From an uncultured Chlorobiota bacterium (GTDB lineage: Bacteria > Bacteroidota > Bacteroidia > Bacteroidales > JAADGE01): a stretch of DNA of 8,248 bases. Positions 1 to 6,813 of this stretch are shown in pieces. The stretch lies in assembly GCA_947311125.1 (NCBI GenBank), contig CAMZKI010000091.1:1-8248 (forward strand), in the 5' to 3' direction. The translations under genes were made by a program, and so were the position numbers. How positions within the stretch are numbered: position 1 is the first letter of the stretch; the number at the start of each line of letters is the position of its first letter. The notes under the pieces were generated by a model that worked only from the letters and a program-made list of their open reading frames with translations, was not told the DNA's origin and ran no database searches.

Positions 1-1
1 G

Positions 2-553
2 GTCTTTATTTTCACCGGTAAACTTAATGCACAAATAACAAATGCTGAAAAAGAAAGTTTAAAATATATGTATGAAGAAGAAAAGTTGGCATATGATGTT
101 TACAGTTTTTTATCTGACAGATATGATTTATTTGTTTTTCAAAATATCAGTAAGAGTGAAAAATATCATATGAGTTTAGTGGAAAACTTATTAAAAGATT
201 TCGGTATCCGATACAAATTAAACCCTGCCGGAGTTTTTGAAAATAAAGAGCTTCAGGAGTTATATAACCGGCTTATTGAAGACGGAAGCCGAGATTTAAT
301 ATCTGCACTTAAAACAGGAGCAACAATTGAAGATGTAGATATTTATGATTTAGAGAAGTATATTCAAGAGATTGAAAGTGAGAAAATTAAAAAAGTGTAT
401 GAAATGTTAAAATGCGGTTCAGGGAACCATATGCGAGCTTTCTCAAGACAACTTAAAATGCGTAACTCTGTTTATAAACCTCAATTTATAAGTCAGGAAA
501 AATATCATAACATACTTAATTCTGAACATAAAAGATGTTTTAATCAAAATTAA
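2..553 (+). CDS. DUF2202 ferritin-like protein, probably secreted; 5' end cut by window edge
   Basis: This is the C-terminal part of a DUF2202 protein, a ferritin-like helical family of unknown function. The frame stays open to the left edge. The ATG at 68 is internal: the preceding in-frame residues (NAEKESLKY) form the normal beginning of the domain, just before MYEEEKLAYDVY. Family hallmarks follow in order: EEEKLA..VY (from 74), SEKYHM (about 154-171), GVF.NKELQ.LY (about 232-264), G..IE.VDI.DLE (about 319-354) and GSGNHMRAF (about 415-441). The acidic and His residues in these motifs are the usual candidates for a ferritin-like metal site. Residues before the domain (FTGKLNA|Q) look like the end of a signal peptide with an A|Q cleavage site, so export to the periplasm is likely. 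Only 11 nt separate it from the next gene, so co-transcription is possible, but its functional link to the downstream cluster is unclear. The family call is firm; the biochemical role is unknown. Confidence 0.87.
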   Translation, partial: VFIFTGKLNAQITNAEKESLKYMYEEEKLAYDVYSFLSDRYDLFVFQNISKSEKYHMSLVENLLKDFGIRYKLNPAGVFENKELQELYNRLIEDGSRDLISALKTGATIEDVDIYDLEKYIQEIESEKIKKVYEMLKCGSGNHMRAFSRQLKMRNSVYKPQFISQEKYHNILNSEHKRCFNQN

Positions 554-564
554 AAAAAGTAATT

Positions 565-804
565 ATGAAACTAAAAAAAAATATAGCAGTAAGCGAAAGC
601 GGTTTTTTATTCGACCCCAATACCGGAGATTCTTTCTCTGTTAACGAAACAGGTAAAAAAATTATAGAACTTCTTAAAGAAGAAAAAACAGATGATGAAA
701 TTATAAAATGGTTTGCCGAGAACTATGAAATTGACAAACTTACGTTCGAAAATAACTTTTATGATTTTACGGCTGTATTGCAGAACCATCATTTAACAGA
801 ATAA
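565..804 (+). CDS. PqqD-like small protein (RiPP recognition element type)
   Basis: This 79-residue protein of the PqqD family has the winged-helix fold known as a RiPP recognition element, which binds leader peptides and presents them to modifying enzymes. The visible pattern is a short N-terminal beta segment (GFLFDPNTGDSFSVNETG, residues 13-30), a helix (KKIIELLKEE), an 'EKTDDEIIKWFAENYEID' helix-turn, and a C-terminal helix ending LQNHHLTE. The NETG turn followed by an amphipathic helix is the most recognisable part. Length is normal for stand-alone PqqD proteins. It lies 8 nt upstream of an ATP-grasp gene and close to a PLP decarboxylase; no radical SAM enzyme or PQQ gene is present, so it is not a pyrroloquinoline quinone gene. 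Family knowledge suggests a peptide-docking adaptor. The partner is not known; the N-terminal extension of the decarboxylase is a candidate. The start ATG is the only sensible one and has no Shine-Dalgarno motif, as is usual in this phylum. Confidence 0.85.
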   Translation: MKLKKNIAVSESGFLFDPNTGDSFSVNETGKKIIELLKEEKTDDEIIKWFAENYEIDKLTFENNFYDFTAVLQNHHLTE

Positions 805-812
805 AAAAACAT

Positions 813-1856
813 ATGAAACCAGAATATACAATAGCGGTAACAGGCTTAAACAATACCGATAATCCCGGACCCGGAGTTCCGGTAATACGGTCTTTGCGGG
901 AGGCAGAATCCTTTGATGTTCGCATAGTAGGACTTGCTTACGAAAATTTAGAGCCCGGAATTTATATGGAGAACATATGCGATAAAGTTTATCAAATTCC
1001 TTATCCTTCAACAGGTTCGGACGAGCTGATGAAACGTATCGAATATATCGGTAAAAGAGAAAAGCCTGATGTTTTGATTCCTAATTTTGATGCAGAACTA
1101 TTTACTTTTATGAAATCAGAAAAATATCTCAAAGAAACCGGAATTAAAACATTTTTGCCTACTATAGAACAATTTGAAGAAAGGCACAAATCAGAACTGC
1201 CCGGATTCGGAAAAAAATACAATTTTGATATTCCTTTCAGTAAGCCCGTAACAAAGATTTCTGACATAGCCGAGTTACGTTATGAATTTGAATATCCTCT
1301 GCTGGTAAAAGGTAAATTTTATGATGCATATTTAGCCTATACACCAGCTCAGGTAACCGAATATTTCAATAAAATAAGTGCGAAATGGGGTGTTCCGATT
1401 ATTATCCAAGAGTTTATACGAGGAACCGAAGTTAATGTGGCAGCTTTAGGAGACGGTAACGGAAATACGATTGCAGCCGTTCCTATGCGAAAACAATACA
1501 TAACAGATAAAGGTAAAGCATGGGGAGGAATAACTTTAGGAGATGAAAAATTGCTTGAAATAACAAGAGATTTAATACAAAAAACTAAGTGGCGAGGCGG
1601 AATGGAACTCGAAATAATAAAAACACATTCTGATAAATATTATATTATTGAAATAAATCCGAGAATACCTGCTTGGATTTACCTTGCTGTCGGAGCAGGA
1701 CAAAATATACCTGAAGCACTTGTAAGGCTTGCTTTGGGAGAAACTGTCGAACCGTTTAAAACATACGATGTAGGCAAAATGTTTATTCGGTATTCATACG
1801 ATTTAATAGGTGACATATCTCAGTTTGAAAAACTGTCTGTTACCGGAGAACTATAA
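813..1856 (+). CDS. ATP-grasp ligase, CarB/PylC-like
   Basis: This 347-residue cytoplasmic ATP-grasp enzyme belongs to a family that joins a carboxylate to an amine (or related nucleophile) through an acyl-phosphate. A Rossmann-like pre-ATP-grasp region opens with TGLNNTDNPGPGVP (residues 10-23), resembling CarB-like ligases. The ATP-binding part contains LLVKGKF (Lys166 or Lys168 for ATP phosphates), IIQEFIRGTEVNV (199-209) with the hinge and ribose-type acidic residues, MELEI (264-268), and EINPR (280-284), whose Glu and Asn normally bind Mg2+. All expected catalytic residues are present, so it should be active. The substrate cannot be read from sequence. It sits 8 nt after the PqqD-like gene and 39 nt before the PLP decarboxylase, suggesting the three act on one pathway: for example ligation of an amino acid to an acceptor, followed or preceded by decarboxylation. 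Carbamoyl-phosphate synthase is excluded by the single ATP-grasp unit and short length. Class is firm, reaction inferred. Confidence 0.88.
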   Translation: MKPEYTIAVTGLNNTDNPGPGVPVIRSLREAESFDVRIVGLAYENLEPGIYMENICDKVYQIPYPSTGSDELMKRIEYIGKREKPDVLIPNFDAELFTFMKSEKYLKETGIKTFLPTIEQFEERHKSELPGFGKKYNFDIPFSKPVTKISDIAELRYEFEYPLLVKGKFYDAYLAYTPAQVTEYFNKISAKWGVPIIIQEFIRGTEVNVAALGDGNGNTIAAVPMRKQYITDKGKAWGGITLGDEKLLEITRDLIQKTKWRGGMELEIIKTHSDKYYIIEINPRIPAWIYLAVGAGQNIPEALVRLALGETVEPFKTYDVGKMFIRYSYDLIGDISQFEKLSVTGEL

Positions 1857-1895
1857 AGATATCTAAAATTTTGAGGAAATTAAAAAAATATAAAA

Positions 1896-3245
1896 ATGGA
1901 AGAAAAATTAAAATACGAAAGACCTGTAATAACTAAAATAAATGCAGGAATGCCTGATAAATTCGGAATGCAGGCTAAAATGCCCGTAATTACGGAAATT
2001 GACGAAATACCGGTTAAAAAATTAATTAAACAATACGGTTCGCCAAGTTTTATTATTTCAGAAAAAACAATAAGAAAAACTTTTAACGAAGCAAAAAGGG
2101 CTTTTACTTCAAGATATCCTAAAGTTCAGTTTGCCTGGTCATACAAAACAAACTATTTAAACGCAATATGTAAAATTTATCACAGCGAGGGGTCCTGGGC
2201 AGAAGTCGTTTCCGGATTTGAATACGATAAAGCTGTTGCAAACGGAATCCCCGGAAATAAAATTATTTTTAACGGTCCGGATAAATCAAAAGAAGACCTA
2301 ATAAAAGCAACTGAAAACGGCTCATATATTCATATTGACCACTTTGACGAATTATATGAATTATTATCTGTCAGCGAGAAACTTGAAAAACGACCGAAAG
2401 TAGCCATACGCGTAAATATGGACACCGGAGTTTATCCGCAATGGGACAGGTTCGGGTTCAATTACGAAAACGGTGAGGCGTGGAATGCCCTTAACCGAAT
2501 TATGATGAGTGAAAAAATGGATTTAGTCGGTCTGCATACGCATATCGGCACCTATATGATGACACCTGCTCCGTATGCCGTTGCAGCATCAAAATTGGCA
2601 GAACTTGCCGTAAGAATCGAACGTAAATTTAATCATAAAATTAAATATATTGATATGGGCGGCGGTTTTGCTTCCAAAAACACCTTAAAAGGAGCTTATT
2701 TACCCGGAAAAGATACTTGCCCGACTTTTGACCAATATGCCGAAGCAATTTCCGGAGCTTTGATAAATTCTGATTTAGACCCTAATGAAATGCCTACATT
2801 ATTTCTTGAAACAGGCAGGGCTTTAATTGACGATGCCGGATATATAGTAGGAAGCGTTTTAGCAAATAAAAGACTTGCCGACGGACGACGCTCAATGATT
2901 ATAGACACAGGCGTTAATACGCTCTTTACCTCTTTTTGGTATGAACACGAAATATACCCTGCAAAAGAAGCCGGTTCACACAGCGAAGACACAACGATAT
3001 ACGGGCCTTTATGTATGAATATTGATATTATACGCTCGGCTGTTAAATTTCCGCTTTTACAAAAAGGAGATAGCTATGTTATTAAAAGAGTAGGTGCTTA
3101 TAATATGACGCAATGGATGCAGTTTATTACATTAAGACCTAAAATCGTTTTAATTGATACAAAAGGTGAAACGCATATTATCAGAGAGAGTGAGACAAAC
3201 GAAAGCTTAACCTCTCACGAAAAAATTCCCGATTATTTAAAATAA
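1896..3245 (+). CDS. Fold-III PLP-dependent decarboxylase (DAP/ornithine decarboxylase-like) with N-terminal extension
   Basis: This 449-residue cytoplasmic enzyme of the alanine racemase/LysA/ODC fold decarboxylates an amino acid using PLP. The barrel starts around residue 30 (ITEIDEIPVKKLIKQYGSP). The PLP lysine is Lys84 in WSYKTN; His216 in HTHIG should stack on the cofactor; the GGG loop 255-257 (DMGGGF) and Arg308 in ETGR hold the phosphate; Glu305 contacts the pyridine nitrogen; Cys373 in GPLC and Tyr402 in GAY complete the active site from the C-terminal beta domain. It therefore looks catalytically complete. Two oddities stand out. The residue after the catalytic Cys is Met374, where lysine/DAP enzymes have Glu and ornithine/arginine enzymes have Asp, so the substrate is probably not one of these. 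The first 28 residues also form an extension with a YxxPxI motif. ATG at 1896 is preferred because it leaves a 39-nt gap; an internal Met29 start (1980) would leave 123 nt. Fold and chemistry are firm; the substrate is unknown. Confidence 0.88.
   Translation: MEEKLKYERPVITKINAGMPDKFGMQAKMPVITEIDEIPVKKLIKQYGSPSFIISEKTIRKTFNEAKRAFTSRYPKVQFAWSYKTNYLNAICKIYHSEGSWAEVVSGFEYDKAVANGIPGNKIIFNGPDKSKEDLIKATENGSYIHIDHFDELYELLSVSEKLEKRPKVAIRVNMDTGVYPQWDRFGFNYENGEAWNALNRIMMSEKMDLVGLHTHIGTYMMTPAPYAVAASKLAELAVRIERKFNHKIKYIDMGGGFASKNTLKGAYLPGKDTCPTFDQYAEAISGALINSDLDPNEMPTLFLETGRALIDDAGYIVGSVLANKRLADGRRSMIIDTGVNTLFTSFWYEHEIYPAKEAGSHSEDTTIYGPLCMNIDIIRSAVKFPLLQKGDSYVIKRVGAYNMTQWMQFITLRPKIVLIDTKGETHIIRESETNESLTSHEKIPDYLK
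1911..1967 (+). other. Leader-peptide-like segment at N-terminus of the decarboxylase
   Basis: Residues 6-24 of the decarboxylase read KYERPVITKINAGMPDKFG. They precede the point where the conserved enzyme fold begins (about residue 30). The Y-x-x-P-x-[hydrophobic] core resembles the leader motif that PqqD-like RRE proteins bind in lasso-peptide precursors (YxxPxL). A second PVIT element follows at residues 30-33, at the natural start of the enzyme, so the extension may include a short internal duplication. The PqqD-like gene lies two genes upstream. Binding between them is inference from motif likeness and gene context, not something the sequence proves. Confidence 0.5.
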
Positions 3246-3255
3246 GAAATTGTAA

Positions 3256-5472
3256 ATGGTCAAAGAACATAAAATAAAATCATTACTTAATGCAATTTTG
3301 AACAGTTATTCTCAGATATTTTTTTCTGAGAATAAATTTTTTGCGGTTCTGTTATTCTTCGTAACATTTCTTGATTTTTGGGCGGGTTTATACGGACTTC
3401 TGTCTGTTTTAACCGCAAACATAATTGCATTCATATTAGGATACGATAAAATAACAATAAAAAAAGGTCTTTACGGATTTAATGCTCTTTTGGTAGGTCT
3501 GGGGACAGGCATTATGTTTGTTCCCGGTTTTGAATTAACCGTTGTCGTTATTTTTGCAGCTCTTTTAACACTTTTTATAACCGTAGCTTTACAGGGAATT
3601 TTGGCAAAATATGCATTGCCTTATCTCAGCATTCCGTTTCTGTTTGGCATTTGGGCAATAATTCTTGCAACTAAAGATTTCTCTTCTCTCGGATTATCGG
3701 AAAGGGGTATTTATACTTATAATGAATTATATGCTCTCGGCGGGAAAAATTTAGTTACGCTATACGACTGGTTCAGTAATATGCCTGTATTAGAGAGTGT
3801 TAAAATATACTTCTTGTCTCTCGGAGCAATTTTTTTCCAAAATAATATTCTTGCCGGAATAATAACGGCAATAGGGCTTTTGTATTACTCAAGAATTGCA
3901 TTTTCATTATCCGTAATCGGGTTTTGGTCTGCATACCTGTTTTATAATCTTATAGGTGCTGATTTTTCTGCACTTGCATACACTTTTATCGGGTTTAATT
4001 ACATATTGACTTCAATTGCCGTAGGAGGATATTTTGTAATACCTTCGGAAAGATCTTATTTATGGACGGTAATTTTGCTTCCTGTAACGGTCATAGTTAC
4101 TGCAAGTTTAGGGTATATATTTGCTGTTTGGCAAATATCAATTTATTCGCTGCCTTTTAATATAATTGTTCTTTTGTTTATTTACGTATTAAAATTAAGA
4201 ACAGAAAAAAATGAAAAATTAACAGATGTTTTTATAAGACAAAAAACTCCCGAAAAAAGTTTATATCTTTATCATACGGGCAAAGAAGAACTTAAAAATA
4301 AAAACTATTTCCCGATAAATTTGCCTTTTATCGGGTCTTGGGCGGTTATGCAGGCACATAACGGGAAATATACGCATAAAGACAGATGGAAGCATGCCTG
4401 GGATTTTATTATAAAAGACGAAAACGACAAACAATATAAAGATAAAGGCGATTACTGTAAAGACTATTTTTGTTATGAAAAACCTGTTATTGCTCCGGCG
4501 GCAGGTGTTATTGCCGAAATTACGGACGGTATCCCCGATAATAAAATAGGAGATGTTAATATTTTGCAAAACTGGGGAAATTCAGTAGTTATAAAACACG
4601 GAGAATACCTTTATTCGCAGGTAAGCCATTTAAAAGAAGGCAGTATTAAGGTAAGAAAAGGAGACTTTGTAAGAAAAGGTGATATAATAGGACGGGTAGG
4701 AAATTCAGGTCATTCTCCTTATCCTCATTTGCATTTTCAGATGCAAATAACACCTTATGTGGGTTCGGAAACCTTAGATTATCCGCTGTATAATTTTGTA
4801 ATTAAGAAAAATAATAAAACAGAACTTTTTACATTCGGGAAACCTGAAGAAAACGACTTGGTTGAACCTGCAAAAATTGATGATATACTCAGCAATGCAT
4901 TTCATTTTATACCCGGAAAAAAACTGCAGATAATAAAAAACGGTAAAGAAACACAACAATGGGAAGTTGAAAAAGACATTTGGAATCAGACATTTATCAT
5001 TGATAATGAAAATAATACTAAAATATACTTTTACGAAAATGATTCCGGCTTATTCTTAACAAATTATTACGGAGATAAAGAATCTGAAATGTTTTTGTTT
5101 TTTACAGCACTGTATAATGTGAGAAAATCATTTTATAAAAATACGGTTACGGAAGGAATTATAAGACCTGATTTGTTTTTTAACAAGCCTGTTATGATAT
5201 TTCAGGATTTTTTTGCACCCTTTTACATATTTCTTAAGTCAGAATATAAATTGAAATACACTGAAAAAGACGATGATTTTATGCCGGATTTTATAAAAGC
5301 AGAATCTCAAGTTTCTAAAATAATTTTCGGAAAAATAAAAGAAACACTGAAATTCAAAATTACAATATATAAATCAGGAAAAACAGAAATAAAATATTTT
5401 GACAAAAACAGCACAGCACAAACTATTGCAATATTACCTTTAAAAAAACATATAAACTTAGCAAAACTATGA
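3256..5472 (+). CDS. Urea-transporter-like membrane domain fused to M23 metallopeptidase domain and unknown C-terminal domain
   Basis: This is a 738-residue three-part protein. Residues about 1-312 form a urea transporter (UT) family channel with roughly ten membrane helices in two pseudo-repeats: IFFSENKFFA (21-30) matches IFFQNNILA (192-200), and YLSIPFLFGI (123-132) matches YSLPFNIIVL (297-306). GLYGFNALLVGLGTG (71-85) is a typical UT stretch. After a charged linker, residues about 346-500 are an M23 (lysostaphin/LytM-type) peptidase: candidate zinc ligands are His374 or His380 with Asp383 (HAWDF), His457 in VSHL, and His491/His493 in PHLHF; APAAGVI and GDIIGRVGNSG are family landmarks. 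Residues about 515-738 are beta-rich and unrecognised. UT channels normally pass urea or small amides with both termini cytoplasmic, whereas M23 enzymes cut peptide cross-links outside the cytoplasm, so topology is a puzzle. It starts 10 nt after the decarboxylase and overlaps the next gene by 4 nt (ATGA). Domain calls are good; the transported molecule and the peptidase target are unknown. Confidence 0.87.
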   Translation: MVKEHKIKSLLNAILNSYSQIFFSENKFFAVLLFFVTFLDFWAGLYGLLSVLTANIIAFILGYDKITIKKGLYGFNALLVGLGTGIMFVPGFELTVVVIFAALLTLFITVALQGILAKYALPYLSIPFLFGIWAIILATKDFSSLGLSERGIYTYNELYALGGKNLVTLYDWFSNMPVLESVKIYFLSLGAIFFQNNILAGIITAIGLLYYSRIAFSLSVIGFWSAYLFYNLIGADFSALAYTFIGFNYILTSIAVGGYFVIPSERSYLWTVILLPVTVIVTASLGYIFAVWQISIYSLPFNIIVLLFIYVLKLRTEKNEKLTDVFIRQKTPEKSLYLYHTGKEELKNKNYFPINLPFIGSWAVMQAHNGKYTHKDRWKHAWDFIIKDENDKQYKDKGDYCKDYFCYEKPVIAPAAGVIAEITDGIPDNKIGDVNILQNWGNSVVIKHGEYLYSQVSHLKEGSIKVRKGDFVRKGDIIGRVGNSGHSPYPHLHFQMQITPYVGSETLDYPLYNFVIKKNNKTELFTFGKPEENDLVEPAKIDDILSNAFHFIPGKKLQIIKNGKETQQWEVEKDIWNQTFIIDNENNTKIYFYENDSGLFLTNYYGDKESEMFLFFTALYNVRKSFYKNTVTEGIIRPDLFFNKPVMIFQDFFAPFYIFLKSEYKLKYTEKDDDFMPDFIKAESQVSKIIFGKIKETLKFKITIYKSGKTEIKYFDKNSTAQTIAILPLKKHINLAKL
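3306..3342 (+). other. Perfect 10-bp hairpin followed by T6 inside the start of the UT-M23 gene
   Basis: TTATTCTCAG (3306-3315) is exactly complementary to CTGAGAATAA (3326-3335), with a 10-nt loop made mostly of T. A run of six T follows at 3337-3342. This has the shape of a weak intrinsic terminator or attenuator about 17-29 codons into the coding sequence, at the border between the biosynthetic and envelope genes. Such a site could lower expression of the downstream envelope genes. The stem is AT-rich and lies in codons for a conserved UT stretch, so chance is a real alternative. Confidence 0.3.
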
Positions 5473-6794
5473 AAAAGTTAACGGTATTTCTTCTGTATTT
5501 CATATTTGCGGCAGGAAATGTTTCTGCACAAACAGAAATGAACGTAACCTCGGTTGATGCCGAGACATACAGCCAATACCTTGAAAAAGACTGGAAAAAT
5601 CTGATAAAAACAGGAAAAAAAGCCCGAAAAAGCGGTATCGACTTTTATTATTTAGATTATCGCTTAGGTATAGCCTTTTATGAACTTAAAAAATATGCTG
5701 CAGCCGTAAAATATTTTGAAAAAATTTACAAAACAAATAAAGATGACCAAACTTTAAAAGAGTATCTTTATTTTTCATATCTTTTTTCGGGTAGATTCGG
5801 CGATGCAAGATTATTAGCTGACTCTTTTGACAGAAAACTGAAAGCAAAATTAGATATTGAAAGTGAATATTCTTTTATTCACGCACTGTATTTTTCAACA
5901 AAACAAGACATAAACGAAGAATATAAATATACATCTGCGAATTCCGAACAAGTGGAGCAAATAAACGTTACGGGGCAATCGTGGTATAATTTGAGTTTGG
6001 AGCATTTGGCGGGAAGCAGAACTACCGTATTTCACGGATATTCACATTTGACAATTAATAATAACATAAGGACGGCAGACGCAAACTTACCGGCGGAATA
6101 TTCCGAGCAGTTAAACCAAAACGAATATTATTTCTCTTTAAAATATCATTTAGGCAAGGGTTTAAATGTAAGCGGAGGCATACATCTGCTTAATACTTCG
6201 TATTTTGCGCAAGACCCCGTGCCTGTTTCTTACGGAAGAAGAATGGTTTATCCTGTTTTATACAAATACAGCGAAAACAGTTTTGTCGGCTCGCTTAATA
6301 TAAGCAAATCTTTTTCTGTATTTAATACAACTGTTGAAACGTCTGTCTCGAATTTAAACGGGAATATGCAAATTCAACCTTCGTTAAGCCTTCGAATTTA
6401 TCCTTTCGGAAATAATAATTTCTTTTCGGAAACTAAAGGAATATACCTTACGGAAGAAGTCGGCGGTGTATATAATTATTATCCGGCAATAAAGCAAAGT
6501 TTCGGAATTAAACTGTTTAAAAACTCATTTATCAGCCCGTCGGTTACAATAGGAGAATTGCATAATTTTACTGAATATAATGCTTTTATCGTAAATAATG
6601 ACCTTGATAAAACAAAATTAAGAATAGAAAATTACCTTAATTTAGGCTTTGCAGAAGGACGTTTTAATTTGTTCGTAAACTATCAGTATAATGTAAAAGA
6701 GAATGATTTTGACATTAACGGAAATGAAAATTCCGCAGAATATATAAACCAAACAATTACGGGAGGGATAAAATGGTATTTCAGAAAGTATTAA
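5469..6794 (+). CDS. Outer-membrane beta-barrel protein with N-terminal TPR region
   Basis: This 441-residue protein has a clear signal peptide (residues 1-20, MKKLTVFLLYFIF...NVSA|Q). Residues about 32-120 form helical TPR-like repeats; the clearest is YYLDYRLGIAFYELKKYAAA and its continuation (60-90), followed by another helix pair (93-118). From about residue 170 to the end the sequence alternates polar and hydrophobic or aromatic residues with turns, as in a beta-barrel of perhaps 12 strands. It ends GGIKWYFRKY, with the aromatic-rich last strand expected for recognition by the BAM assembly machinery. The layout is common in Bacteroidota and recalls YaiO-type barrels, but I do not recognise a named family. 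Its ATG overlaps the stop of the UT-M23 gene (ATGA), implying translational coupling and a shared job. A plausible role is an outer-membrane pore or partner whose periplasmic TPR part contacts the M23 domain or the next TPR protein. Function is inferred. Confidence 0.8.
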   Translation: MKKLTVFLLYFIFAAGNVSAQTEMNVTSVDAETYSQYLEKDWKNLIKTGKKARKSGIDFYYLDYRLGIAFYELKKYAAAVKYFEKIYKTNKDDQTLKEYLYFSYLFSGRFGDARLLADSFDRKLKAKLDIESEYSFIHALYFSTKQDINEEYKYTSANSEQVEQINVTGQSWYNLSLEHLAGSRTTVFHGYSHLTINNNIRTADANLPAEYSEQLNQNEYYFSLKYHLGKGLNVSGGIHLLNTSYFAQDPVPVSYGRRMVYPVLYKYSENSFVGSLNISKSFSVFNTTVETSVSNLNGNMQIQPSLSLRIYPFGNNNFFSETKGIYLTEEVGGVYNYYPAIKQSFGIKLFKNSFISPSVTIGELHNFTEYNAFIVNNDLDKTKLRIENYLNLGFAEGRFNLFVNYQYNVKENDFDINGNENSAEYINQTITGGIKWYFRKY

Positions 6795-6813
6795 TAATCA
6801 AAATTTTTAAAAT

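Noticed and set aside
68..70. ATG as the start of the DUF2202 gene
   Set aside because: The reading frame is open upstream to the window edge and encodes the conserved start of the domain plus a likely signal-peptide end, so this Met is internal.
565..804. Pyrroloquinoline quinone biosynthesis (pqqD) as the function
   Set aside because: No pqqA, pqqC or pqqE-type gene is present; the family is used much more widely as a peptide-binding adaptor.
1857..1895. Internal promoter before the decarboxylase (AAATTTTG near 1864-1873)
   Set aside because: It lacks the initial TA of the TAnnTTTG box and no -33 element is evident; the 39-nt gap is compatible with a continuous transcript.
1896..3245. Lysine biosynthesis gene lysA
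   Set aside because: The motif after the catalytic Cys lacks the Glu of DAP decarboxylases, there is an N-terminal extension, and no lysine pathway gene is nearby.
4261..4569. 102-codon antisense open frame, and similar minus-strand frames at 607-792, 793-1011, 1001-1267, 2696-2992 and 4774-4959
   Set aside because: All lie opposite well-supported genes, show low-complexity or unrecognisable proteins, and have no promoter or neighbour support; they are shadows of AT-rich coding sequence.
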